Source: Fodinibacter sp963811825 (lineage in GTDB: Bacteria; Actinomycetota; Actinomycetes; Actinomycetales; Dermatophilaceae). From it: a DNA stretch of 64,000 nucleotides. The stretch spans positions 62,001 through 126,000 of the forward strand of contig CAWESS010000029.1 in NCBI GenBank assembly GCA_963811825.1, in the 5' to 3' direction. Below the pieces are notes generated by a model. The model searched no databases. It saw only the letters and a list, made by a program, of their open reading frames with translations, and was not told the origin of the DNA. Position numbers and translations under genes: made by a program. How positions within the stretch are numbered: position 1 is the stretch's first letter; each line of letters opens with the position of its first letter. Shown here in pieces: positions 11,865-19,778 of this stretch.

Positions 11865-12818
11865 GCGCGACGTCCGCCCGGCGCGTGGGCGCGATCGACT
11901 GCGGCACGAACTCGATCCGCCTGCTCATCGCCGATGTCGGGGCTGACGGCCGGCTCGTCGACCTCGTGCGGCGGATGGAGATCGTCCGGCTCGGTCAGGG
12001 AATCGACCGAACGGGCGTCATCGCCCCCGAGGCGATGGAGCGCACGCTCGCGATGACGCGTGAGTACGCCGCGTCAGTGCCGCGAACACGGCGTGGATGC
12101 CGTGCGGTTCGTCGCGACGTCGGCGTCTCGCGACGCCCGCAACGCCGGGGAGTTCGTCGCGGGGGTGCGGGCCGCGTTCGGCGACCTCGACGTGTCTCCC
12201 GAGGTGGTCGAGGGAGTCGTCGAGGCCGAGCTGTCCTTCACCGGGGCGACCGGCGACCTGCGGGCACTCGCCCTGCCCGGGCCCTATCTCGTCGTCGACC
12301 TCGGGGGTGGGTCCACCGAGCTCGTGCGCGGTACCGCGCACGTCGAGGCCGCGTTCTCGATGGACGTCGGCAGCGTTCGCATGACCGAGCGGCACCTGCA
12401 CGACGACCCACCGACGACCGACCAGGTGGCTGCCGCGAGGCTCGACGTGATGGGCGCGCTGGACGTGGCCGAGGAGGTGGTGGGCCTCGGTGCCGTGGGG
12501 GCCGTCGTCGGGCTGGCCGGCACCATCACCACGATCACCGCGCATGCCCTGCGCCTGGCGGCCTACGACCCGGAGGCCTCGCACCTCGCGCAGATCCCGG
12601 CCGAGGTGCACCGCGAGGCCTGCCGGTCGCTGCTCGCCATGACCCGTGCCGAGCGGGCCACGCTGGGCTTCCTGCACCCGGGGCGGGTGGACGTCATCGG
12701 GGGAGGGGCGCTGGTCTGGCTGGAGGTGCTCGACCGGGTGCTGGCACGTTCGCCGGATGCCGTGATCGTGACGTCCGAGCACGACATCCTCGACGGAATC
12801 GCCCTCTCCCTCATCTGA
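11861..12818 (+). CDS. ppx: Exopolyphosphatase/GppA-type phosphatase (one frameshift)
   Basis: An ASKHA-fold Ppx/GppA enzyme of about 318 residues that cleaves terminal phosphate from polyphosphate or pppGpp. Nucleotide/phosphate loops are visible: RVGAIDCGTNSIRLLIADV (phosphate 1), VRFVATSASRDARN, and VVDLGGGSTELV (phosphate 2) followed by SMDVGSVRMTERH. It is the short actinobacterial form, without the C-terminal HD domain. The N-terminal third is in frame 2 and the rest in frame 0. Dropping T12074 gives EYAAQCREHGVDAVRF, which keeps homolog spacing. GTG 11861 overlaps the DUF501 stop. The gene order is as in M. tuberculosis Rv1024-Rv1026. Confidence 0.87.
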
Positions 12819-12873
12819 TCTCCGGGCCACGCGTTCCCGACTCGTCGGTCCCCGTGCCGGTTACAGTGGCCTC

Positions 12874-12948
12874 GCCCCCGTGGCCCAACTGGCAGAGGCA
12901 GGCGACTTAAAATCGCCACAGGTGCGGGTTCGACCCCCGTCGGGGGCA
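12874..12948 (+). tRNA. tRNA-Leu(UAA)
   Basis: A cloverleaf folds by hand. Acceptor GCCCCCG (12874-12880) pairs with CGGGGGC (12941-12947), discriminator A. D-stem GCC/GGC. Anticodon stem GGCGA/TCGCC has loop CTTAAAA, so the anticodon is TAA (12908-12910), decoding UUA. T-stem GCGGG/CCCGT has loop TTCGACC. CCA is not encoded. The variable loop (12918-12923) is only six bases, whereas most bacterial leucine tRNAs are class II with a long arm. TACAGT at 12862-12867 would place transcription start on the first tRNA base. Confidence 0.85.
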
Positions 12949-13043
12949 CAGGTGCGTGGCGCGGGAACATCACCACCCGTCCGCACGCTTATTCTGGTGA
13001 CACGCGCGGTGACTACCACCGCCAAGACCATCACGGAGGAACG

Positions 13044-13904
13044 ATGGCCAGCAATCCGGCCTTCAACCGCATCGAGAAGGATGCCCAGAGCGGCTACGCC
13101 GGCTTCGGGGGCCAGCCCGGCTACTCATCCCCGGCGCCCATGGCCGCCCAGCCCAACATGGCTGAGATGAGCACGCAGCAGCTGCAGGACATGTACAACG
13201 GGCCGACCGCCACCCCGGTCGACACCCGTCGCGTCACCATGGACGACGTCATCATGAAGACGCTCGGCCTGTTCGCCATCGTCCTCGTCACCGGAACCGA
13301 TCGGCTGGGTCGTCTCGGCGAACAACCGAGGTCGCGGGCTACGCGCTGTGGATCGGCGGCATGATCGGCACGCTCGTGCTCGGTCTCGTCATCGCCTTCA
13401 GGAAGACCCTGAGCATTCCCGCTGATCCTGCGTACGCCGTCGTCGAAGGGTTCTTCGTCGGGCGCCGTGAGCGAGTACTTCAACTCCTACCCGGGCTGGG
13501 CGGGCATCGTTCGCCAGGCCGTCCTCGCGACTCTCTCGACCTTCGTCGGCATGTTCCTCGCCTACAAGTTCGGCCTCATCAAGGTGACGGCGAAGTTCCG
13601 CCGCATCATGACGATGATGATCTTCGGCTACGTCGATCTTCGCGATCGTGAACTTCGTCTTCGCCATGGTCACCAACAGCCAGTTCGGCATCGGTGACAC
13701 GCGGGATGCTCGGCATCGGCATCTCGCTCTTCGCCGTCGGCCTCGCCTCGTTCAGCCTGGCTCTCGACTTCGACTCCATCGAGCAGGCCATCCGCAGCTG
13801 GCGCCCCGCAGAAGTACTCGTGGCTCCTCGCGCACGGCCTGATCGTCACCCTCGTGTGGCTCTACATCGAGTTCCTGCGCCTGTTCGCTCGCCTTCGCGA
13901 GTGA
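13044..13904 (+). CDS. Bax inhibitor-1/YccA-family membrane protein (six frameshifts)
   Basis: A seven-helix Bax-inhibitor-1-like protein with a polar N-terminus (ASNPAFNRIEKDAQSGYAGF). Conserved segments appear in successive frames: MDDVIMKTLGLFAIVLVTG, GWVVSANN, EVAGYALWIGGMIGTLVLG, AVVEGFFVGAVSEYF, TAKFRRIMTMMIFGYV, IFAIVNFVFAMV, GMLGIGISLFAVGLASFSLALDFDSIEQ, and the end YSWLLAHGLIVTLVWLYIEFLRLFARL. Each join needs removal of one base: near G13299, C13327, GGG 13460-13462, G13635, C13702 and T13799. The product would be about 284 residues. ATG 13044 has GGAGG upstream, and TATTCT near 12991 is a likely -10. Function (ion or stress homeostasis) is unclear for the family. This many breaks in one conserved gene points to poor sequence. 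Confidence 0.8.
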
Positions 13905-14287
13905 CCGAGCACGACTCAGACGCGACCGCCGGGGCAGGCTCACCTGCCCCGGCGGTCGCGTCTGCGCGCCCGGGTGACGGGCGAGCGGATGCCGGGCGGA
14001 CGGCATCCGTCGACGTCGTCGCGCCGGAGGCCCGCACCGAGCTCGACCGGATCCGCCGACGGTGGTCCGAGCTGCCCCTGGCGCAGGCAGAGCGGCGGAT
14101 GCCGTTGCTCCGCCACCTCCTCGCCGACCTCGCCTCCCGCTCCGCCACGGGACGGGTGGTGGTGCCGGACCTGGGGCCGGCCGTGGTGGTCGACCAGCTC
14201 AGCGTCCTCGTGTGGGATGCCTACGCGCAGGGCAACGGCGACGGGATCCCGGAGATCCTCACCGGGCTCCGCCGCGACCTCAGCTGA
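13901..14287 (+). CDS. Conserved hypothetical protein
   Basis: Up to 128 residues from GTG 13901, which overlaps the previous stop by 4 bp. The first about 40 residues are Ala/Gly/Asp-rich and are encoded by a perfect hairpin and a second small dyad, so they may not be translated. The folded part is probably from ARTELDRIRRRWSELPLAQAE through VVVDQLSVLVWDAYAQG to the end. An internal ATG at 14099 (MPLLRHLLADLAS) is the alternative start. I do not recognise a function. The stop codon shares the palindrome TCAGCTGA with the stop of the convergent thiolase gene. Confidence 0.6.
   Translation: MTEHDSDATAGAGSPAPAVASARPGDGRADAGRTASVDVVAPEARTELDRIRRRWSELPLAQAERRMPLLRHLLADLASRSATGRVVVPDLGPAVVVDQLSVLVWDAYAQGNGDGIPEILTGLRRDLS
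13917..13964. terminator. Perfect 22-bp hairpin after the Bax-inhibitor gene
   Basis: Arms at 13917-13938 and 13943-13964 are fully complementary (left arm begins CAGACGCGACC) around loop CTCA. It starts 12 nt after the Bax-inhibitor stop and lies inside the proposed next reading frame, where it encodes an Ala/Gly/Pro-rich stretch. It is most simply the terminator of the upstream gene. Confidence 0.6.
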
Positions 14288-15503
14288 GGCGCTCGACGAT
14301 GATCGCCATGCCCTGGCCGCCGCCGACGCACATCGTCTCGAGGCCGAACTGGCCGTCGCGGGCCTGCAGCCCGTTGATGAGGGTGGTCATGATGCGCGTG
14401 CCCGTGGAGCCGAACGGGTGGCCCAGGGCGATCGCGCCGCCGTGCACGTTGAGCCGCTCGGGGTCCATGCCGAGGTCGTCGGCGCTCGGCAGCACCTGCG
14501 CGGCGAAGGCCTCGTTGATCTCGTAGAGGTCCATGTCGCCGATGCTCATCCCCGCCCGGGCCAGGGCCTGGCGCGACGCCTCCACGGGACCCAGGCCCAT
14601 GATCTCCGGCGAGAGCCCGGACACCCCGGTCGACACGATGCGTGCCAGCGGCGTCAGCCCCAGCTCGCGGGCCCGCGTGTCGCTCATGACGACCACTCCG
14701 GAAGCCCCGTCGTTGAGGGGGCAGCAGTTGCCCGCGGTGACCGTGCCGTCCTCGCGGAACACCGGCTTGAGCCCAGCCACGGCCTCGAGGGTCACCCCGG
14801 CGCGAGGGCCGTCGTCGGTCGCCACCACCGTGCCGTCGGGCACCGTGACGGGCAGGATCTCGCGGGCGAAGAAGCCGTCGGCGATCGCCTGCTCGGCGCG
14901 GTTCTGGCTCAGCACGCCCCACTCGTCCTGCCGTGCCCGCGACACCCCCCGCGAGGTCGCGACGTTCTCTGCGGTCTGCCCCATCGACAGGTAGACGTCA
15001 GGAAGCAGCCCGTCCGAGCGCGGGTCGGTCCACGTCGCGTTGGTGCGGGCCATCTCGGCGGCGCGCGCCGCGGCATCCGCGAAGAGCGGGTTCTGCGTGT
15101 CGGCGTCGCTGCCGCCGGCCCCGGCGAACGAGGTGTACTGCGACACGCACTCGACCCCACCGACGAGGAAGGTGTCGCCCTCGCCGGCCTTGATGGCGTG
15201 GAAGGCCATCCGCATCGTCTGCGTCGAGCTGGCGCAGAACCGGTTGATCGTCGCGGCCGGCAGGTGGTCCATGCCGGCGAGCACGGCGATGACGCGGGCC
15301 AGGTTGGACCCGTGCTTCCCGCTCGGGTCGGCGCAGCCCCAGTAGAGGTCGTCGATGGTCGTCGGGTCGAGGCCCGCAACCTTGGCGAGCAGCCCCTGGA
15401 CGACCTGGGCCGACAGGTCGTCGGGTCGGATGTCCTTCAGCGAGCCCTTGAACGCCCGACCGATGGGGGTGCGGGCGGTGGCGACGATGACGGCCTCGGT
15501 CAC
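14280..15503 (-). CDS. Thiolase (acetyl-CoA C-acyltransferase)
   Basis: 407 residues. Thiolases cleave 3-ketoacyl-CoA in beta-oxidation or condense two acetyl-CoA. All three active-site blocks are present: nucleophilic Cys in INRFCASSTQTM, His in NVHGGAIALGHPFGSTG, and the second Cys in ETMCVGGGQGM. The start GTG (15501-15503 on this strand) gives VTEAVIVATARTPIG, the family N-terminus, with AGGAG upstream. Related proteins are annotated fadA; M. tuberculosis has fadA3 at the corresponding place. Sequence alone does not separate degradative from biosynthetic use. Upstream lies a 34-bp palindrome (15574-15607) that could be its operator. The 3' end overlaps the convergent hypothetical gene by 8 bp. 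Confidence 0.93.
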   Translation of the reverse strand: MTEAVIVATARTPIGRAFKGSLKDIRPDDLSAQVVQGLLAKVAGLDPTTIDDLYWGCADPSGKHGSNLARVIAVLAGMDHLPAATINRFCASSTQTMRMAFHAIKAGEGDTFLVGGVECVSQYTSFAGAGGSDADTQNPLFADAAARAAEMARTNATWTDPRSDGLLPDVYLSMGQTAENVATSRGVSRARQDEWGVLSQNRAEQAIADGFFAREILPVTVPDGTVVATDDGPRAGVTLEAVAGLKPVFREDGTVTAGNCCPLNDGASGVVVMSDTRARELGLTPLARIVSTGVSGLSPEIMGLGPVEASRQALARAGMSIGDMDLYEINEAFAAQVLPSADDLGMDPERLNVHGGAIALGHPFGSTGTRIMTTLINGLQARDGQFGLETMCVGGGQGMAIIVERLS

Positions 15504-15573
15504 GGGGACTCCTAGCGGTGGGACGCCGGGGGCGTCGGGGCGTGGGGCGACGCTCGGCGGCGTCGGGAGCGGA

Positions 15574-15607
15574 CGGCATCCGCTAAGCGCTTGCTCAGCG
15601 GATGCCG
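15574..15607. promoter_or_regulatory. 34-bp palindrome, possible TetR-type operator
   Basis: Core CTAAGCGCTTGCTCAG (15583-15598) is flanked exactly by CGGCATCCG (15574-15582) and CGGATGCCG (15599-15607). The two 17-bp halves match at 14 positions. The core resembles the AGCAAGCGCTT-type sites that actinobacterial TetR regulators of fatty acid genes bind. It lies 70 bp upstream of the thiolase start and 104 bp upstream of the divergent ridA-like gene. Confidence 0.55.
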
Positions 15608-15711
15608 CAAGGGTATGCCGTGCGCACGCCCGGAGGCTCCTCCCGTGGTCTCCATCACGCGTCGGCCCCGAGGGGCTGCGTGCAACCCGTCGGCAGGGCC
15701 ATGATGTGGAC

Positions 15712-16107
15712 ATGGACACCACGCGCAGCCGGGCATCGTCAGGGTCGCCGTACGAGGGAAGCGTGGGGTTCTCCCGCGCGGTCCGCGTCGGCCAGCAGAT
15801 CGCGGTCGCGGGGACCGCGCCGATCAACACGGACGGTCACGTGAGCGTCGACCCCGGCTCCCAGGCGCGGCGGTGCTGGGAGATCGCCCTCGGTGCCCTC
15901 GCCGAGCTCGGGGGCCGCCCCGAGGACGTCATCCGCACCCGGCACTACATCACCGACGCCGACGCCGAGGTGGTCGACGCCATCTCGACGGTCCACGGTG
16001 AGATCTTCGGGGACATCCGGCCGGCCAGCACGATGGTCGTCGTCGCCAGCCTGATCGATCCCCGGTGGAAGGTCGAGGTCGAGCTCGACGCCGTGCTCAC
16101 GACCTGA
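15712..16107 (+). CDS. RidA/YjgF-family protein
   Basis: 131 residues, one RidA domain (trimeric chorismate-mutase-like fold). RidA enzymes hydrolyse reactive enamine/imine intermediates that PLP enzymes release. The conserved carboxylate-binding Arg lies in RPASTMVVVASLIDP and the terminal Glu in KVEVELDAV. GVSFSRAV-type, AVAGTAP and GALAELGGRPEDVIRTRHYITD segments are as in the family. ATG 15712 is 6 nt after CATGAT, a weak -10 box, so it may be leaderless. It is divergent from the thiolase gene and could share the palindrome between them. Substrate is unknown. Confidence 0.88.
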   Translation: MDTTRSRASSGSPYEGSVGFSRAVRVGQQIAVAGTAPINTDGHVSVDPGSQARRCWEIALGALAELGGRPEDVIRTRHYITDADAEVVDAISTVHGEIFGDIRPASTMVVVASLIDPRWKVEVELDAVLTT

Positions 16108-16110
16108 CGG

Positions 16111-17163
16111 CTACCCGGTCGTGGTGCTCGCGGCGCTGTCGCTGCTCGGGGGCGCAGGGTCCTCGGGCGGCGGCACGTCGTCGTGCCGGCGACGCAACAC
16201 CACGGCCCACCGTCCCCGCGGCCCGCGCGACATCCCGGCGATCTCGGTCGGCGCGACCTCCGTGCCCGGCTCCTTGACGGCCTGACCGGCAGCGACGGCC
16301 ACGGGCCCGACGCCCTCACCGCGGCGCCGCTCGGGGGCGCGGTCGCTCGTGTCGACCCCCCACACCCCGAGGGCCGCGCAGACGGTCGGCAACATGGCCG
16401 AGGCGACCCGGGCGTAGCCGGCGGCCGAGGGGTGGAAGCGGTCCTTGCTGAACATCTCGTGGGGCGCCCCCGCGAACTCGGGCCCCAGCAGGTCGGCGAG
16501 CGAGACGGTACGACCGCCGGCCTCGACGACGGCGACGGTCTGGGCGGCCGCGAGGTCACGGGACCAGTGCTTCATCAGCGCGCGCAGTGGCTGGGCGATC
16601 GGCTGGATGGTGCCGAGGTCGGGGCACGTGCCGACGACGACCTCGCTGCCCAGGGCCCGGATGCGCCGCACCGTCTGCTCGAGCGCGCGCACCGATGCCG
16701 ACCGTTCGATGCGGTGCGTCACGTCGTTGGCGCCGATCATGATGACGACGACGTCGGGGTGCAGCACGTCCTCGAGGGAGTTGGCCAGCTGGCGCTCGAG
16801 GTCGCTGGCCTCAGCCCCCACGACGGACCGGTTGGTCACGCGCACCCGGCGTCCGGTCAGGGCCGCGACGCCGTTGGCGATGATCGCCCCGACGGTCTCG
16901 TGCGGGGCATCGGCCCCCAGCCCGGCGGCCGAGCTGTCGCCGAGCACGACGAGCTCGTAGGGCTGGCCGGCGCCCGCTCCGTAGACGCCGTCGTCCTCGG
17001 GGGAGTCGTCGAACGGGCTGCCGATGATGCGGCGGGCCAGGGCGGCCTCAGCCTTGATCAGGCCCCACCCCGCAGCGCCGAGGGCGGCGCCGGCAGCGGC
17101 GACCCCACCGCCACCGTAGGCCGCGGTGGCGGCGATCTTGCGGGCTCGGCGTGCGCGTCCCAT
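16111..17163 (-). CDS. SGNH/GDSL-family esterase
   Basis: 350 residues. An N-terminal Ala/Gly-rich hydrophobic stretch (GGGGVAAAGAALGAAGWGLI) is probably a membrane anchor or signal. The hydrolase domain shows the four SGNH blocks: LVVLGDSSAAGLGAD (nucleophile Ser), a conserved Gly region, VVVIMIGANDVTH (Asn) and KDRFHPSAAGYARVA (Asp and His). The tail is Pro/Ser/Thr-rich after RRRHDDVPPPE. It likely removes acyl groups from a lipid or cell-wall sugar; the substrate is unknown. ATG at 17161-17163 gives MGRARRARKIAATAAYG. M. tuberculosis Rv1075c, a GDSL esterase near cbs, occupies the same neighbourhood. Confidence 0.88.
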   Translation of the reverse strand: MGRARRARKIAATAAYGGGGVAAAGAALGAAGWGLIKAEAALARRIIGSPFDDSPEDDGVYGAGAGQPYELVVLGDSSAAGLGADAPHETVGAIIANGVAALTGRRVRVTNRSVVGAEASDLERQLANSLEDVLHPDVVVIMIGANDVTHRIERSASVRALEQTVRRIRALGSEVVVGTCPDLGTIQPIAQPLRALMKHWSRDLAAAQTVAVVEAGGRTVSLADLLGPEFAGAPHEMFSKDRFHPSAAGYARVASAMLPTVCAALGVWGVDTSDRAPERRRGEGVGPVAVAAGQAVKEPGTEVAPTEIAGMSRGPRGRWAVVLRRRHDDVPPPEDPAPPSSDSAASTTTG

Positions 17164-17273
17164 CAGGTCCGGTCCCTCTCGTCGTTTGGTCGGGCACCCT
17201 GGCCGGGCCCGATCACGGTAACGCGGCGGGCGACCCCGACAGTCCCGCAGGCAGGGATGTGACGGATCGGACG

Positions 17274-18098
17274 TCAGGGTCTGCGGGCCTGGAGGGTGTA
17301 GCTGAGCGGCATCCGCTCGGGGTGGTCCACGAGGCTCCACTCACCGAGGTCGTCATCGCGCACCATGCGCCCCGGCAGTGCCTCCCACGGCACGCTGCGG
17401 TGCTCGACGAGGCCGGTGATCTCGAAACCGCGTGACAGCAGCGCCGACACCGTCTCGCCGAACCCGTGGTTCCACGACAGGGCGCGGTTGTTCACGAACT
17501 CGGTCTCGGTCTCCACGTAGGTACCCGGCTCGTCGAAGTCGATCGGGTCGTGGGTCTCGAAATAGGGGTAGCCGACGGCCACGGCATCCGGCACCGACTC
17601 GTCGATCGCCCACATCATCGGGTGGCCCTCGCGGATGAACAGGCGCCCACCGGGCTCGAGGAGGTCGTCGACGACCCCGGCCCACCGGTCGATGTCGGGC
17701 AGCCAGCACAGCGCCCCGATGCCGGTGTAGACGAGGTCGAAGCGGCGCCCGCCGAGGGCCTGCGGCGCGGCGTACACCTCGGCCTCGACGAAGTCGACGT
17801 CGGGCCCGGCCGCGGCCGCGAGCCGGCGGGCCTGCTCCAGCGACGCAGGGGAGAGGTCCAGCCCGGTCATGCGCGCGCCCAGCCTGGCCAGCGAGAGGGT
17901 GTCGGTGCCGATGTGGCACTGCAGGTGGATGCCGGTCAAGCCCGCCACGTCGCCGAGCAGCGGCAGGTCGAAGCGCACCACGCCGCTCAGGTGCTCGGGA
18001 TCCGCGATGAACCGGTCGACCTGGTAGTCGGGGCTGGCCGCGTGCGCGGGCGCGCGCTCGTCCCAGTTGGCGCGGTTCACGGCGAGGTAGTCATCCAT
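17274..18098 (-). CDS. Class I SAM-dependent methyltransferase
   Basis: 274 residues with a Rossmann methyltransferase core. The SAM-binding motif I is degenerate (LQCHIGTDTLSLARLGARMTGLDLS rather than GxGxG). Motif II/III follow (FDLVYTGIGALCWLPDIDRW, LLEPGGRLFIREGHP). Proteins with the CHIGTDTLS variant are widespread small-molecule methyltransferases of unknown substrate. ATG at 18096-18098 (MDDYLAVNRANWDERA) fits the family start. It is divergent from cbs with only 85 bp between, so the promoters overlap, but that does not prove a shared pathway. Confidence 0.85.
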   Translation of the reverse strand: MDDYLAVNRANWDERAPAHAASPDYQVDRFIADPEHLSGVVRFDLPLLGDVAGLTGIHLQCHIGTDTLSLARLGARMTGLDLSPASLEQARRLAAAAGPDVDFVEAEVYAAPQALGGRRFDLVYTGIGALCWLPDIDRWAGVVDDLLEPGGRLFIREGHPMMWAIDESVPDAVAVGYPYFETHDPIDFDEPGTYVETETEFVNNRALSWNHGFGETVSALLSRGFEITGLVEHRSVPWEALPGRMVRDDDLGEWSLVDHPERMPLSYTLQARRP

Positions 18099-18183
18099 GC
18101 GCCAATCGTCGCGCACGTCAGGGGTGCGGCGCCTCACGTTTTCGGCCACCGGAGCGGGTGCCGAGCCGTGCGAGGATGAGCCG

Positions 18184-19560
18184 GTGAAGTATGCAGAGCA
18201 CATCCTGGACCTCGTGGGCGACACCCCCCTCGTCAAGCTGAACTCGGTCACCGACGGCATCGCCGCCACCGTGCTGGGGAAGGTCGAGTACCTCAACCCG
18301 GGCGGGTCGGTGAAGGACCGCATCGCGCTGCGGATGGTCGAGGCGGCCGAGGAGTCCGGTGCGCTCCAGCCGGGCGGCGTCATCGTCGAGCCGACGTCGG
18401 GCAACACCGGTGTCGGGCTGGCGCTCGTCGCCCAGCGCAAGGGCTACTCCTGCATCTTCGTGTGCCCCGACAAGGTCTCCGAGGACAAGCGCAACGTGCT
18501 CAAGGCCTACGGCGCGCAGGTCGTCGTCTGCCCGACGTCGGTGCCCCCGGAGCACCCCGACTCCTACTACTCCACCTCCGACCGGCTCGTGCGCGAGACG
18601 CCCGGTGCGTGGAAGCCCGACCAGTACTCCAACCCCAACGGCCCGCTCTCGCACTACGAGACCACCGGCCCGGAGATCTGGGCCGACACCGACGGCCGGA
18701 TCACCCACTTCGTGACGGGCGCCGGCACGGGCGGCACCATCTCGGGCGCGGGTCGCTACCTGCGCGAGGTCTCTGCCGACCGCGACACGGGCCGGGTGCG
18801 CGTCGTCGCAGCCGACCCCGAGGGCTCGGTCTACAGCGGGGGCACCGGTCGCCCCTACCTCGTCGAGGGTGTCGGCGAGGACTTCTGGCCCTCGGCCTAC
18901 GACCCGGCCCAGGTCGACGAGGTCGTCGCCGTGACCGATGCCGAGTCCTTCGAGATGACCCGTCGCCTCGCCCGCGAGGAAGGTCTGCTCGTCGGGGGTT
19001 CGTGCGGCATGGCGGTCGTGGCCGCCCTGCAGGTCGCCAAGGACCTCCCCGCGGATGCCGTCGTCGTCGTGCTCCTGCCCGACTCGGGCCGCGGCTACCT
19101 CTCGAAGATCTTCAACGACGACTGGATGGCGTCCTACGGGTTCATGCGCACCGGTGCCGAGCGCACCGTCGGCGACGTCCTGCACGGCAAGGACGGCGCC
19201 ATCCCGGCCCTCGTGCACACCCACCCCACCGAGACCCTGCGCGACGCCATCGAGATCCTGCGCGAGTACCACGTCTCCCAGATGCCGGTCGTCAACGCCG
19301 AGCCGCCGGTCATGTCGGGCGAGGTGGCCGGCTCGGTCTCCGAGCGCGACCTGCTCGAGGCGTTGTTCACCGGTCGGGCCCACCTGGCCGACCCCGTCGC
19401 CAAGCACATGAGCACCGGACTGCCCCTCGTCGGTGCCGGTGAGCCGGTCGCGACCGCCCGACACGAGCTCGAGCACTCCGATGCCGTGCTGGTCGTCGAG
19501 GACGGCAAGCCGGTGGGCGTGCTCACCCGGGCCGACCTGCTGTCCTTCCTCTCCGACTGA
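18184..19560 (+). CDS. cbs: Cystathionine beta-synthase
   Basis: 458 residues. It condenses serine and homocysteine to cystathionine with PLP, the first step of transsulfuration. PLP-binding Lys is in YLNPGGSVKDRIALRM; the substrate loop is PTSGNTGVGLAL; the phosphate cup is GAGTGGTISGAG. Two CBS motifs fill the C-terminus (about 335-458), e.g. LREYHVSQMPVV and VLVVEDGKPVGVLTRADLL. There is no heme domain, as in other bacterial forms. GTG 18184 gives VKYAEHILDLVGDTPLV, the family start. metB lies 4 kb downstream, as in M. tuberculosis (Rv1077 and Rv1079), so methionine-to-cysteine transsulfuration is likely. Confidence 0.95.
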   Translation: MKYAEHILDLVGDTPLVKLNSVTDGIAATVLGKVEYLNPGGSVKDRIALRMVEAAEESGALQPGGVIVEPTSGNTGVGLALVAQRKGYSCIFVCPDKVSEDKRNVLKAYGAQVVVCPTSVPPEHPDSYYSTSDRLVRETPGAWKPDQYSNPNGPLSHYETTGPEIWADTDGRITHFVTGAGTGGTISGAGRYLREVSADRDTGRVRVVAADPEGSVYSGGTGRPYLVEGVGEDFWPSAYDPAQVDEVVAVTDAESFEMTRRLAREEGLLVGGSCGMAVVAALQVAKDLPADAVVVVLLPDSGRGYLSKIFNDDWMASYGFMRTGAERTVGDVLHGKDGAIPALVHTHPTETLRDAIEILREYHVSQMPVVNAEPPVMSGEVAGSVSERDLLEALFTGRAHLADPVAKHMSTGLPLVGAGEPVATARHELEHSDAVLVVEDGKPVGVLTRADLLSFLSD

Positions 19561-19573
19561 CTCGCTCCACCCG

Positions 19574-19686
19574 CGCGGGATCGAGGTATACCGCTCGTGG
19601 ATCCGTGCGATTTCACCTCGACCGGGCCGGTGCATCGCGGGATCGAGGTGATACCGCTCGTGGATCCGTGCGATTTCACCTCGACC
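19574..19686. repeat. Two near-identical 50/51-bp hairpin repeats after cbs
   Basis: Units at 19574-19623 and 19636-19686 differ by one base (GGTATACC against GGTGATACC). In unit 2 TCGAGGTGA (19643-19651) pairs with TCACCTCGA (19676-19684) around a 24-nt loop; unit 1 forms the same stem minus one base. The units are separated by 12 bp. They may be a tandem terminator for cbs or a dispersed intergenic repeat. A reading frame of the next gene runs through them but has no homology there. Confidence 0.7.
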
Positions 19687-19778
19687 CAGCCAGGCCGCGT
19701 CTGGGTCGGCCACACCTGCGAGCAGCCTCACACCCCGCGCAGGTTGACCCGCCGGTAACAACGGGGGAGGCTCGTGCG

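Noticed and set aside
19605..19778. 58-codon N-terminal extension of fadH
   Set aside because: The extension runs through the hairpin repeats and has no homology, and GGGGAGG sits before ATG 19779.
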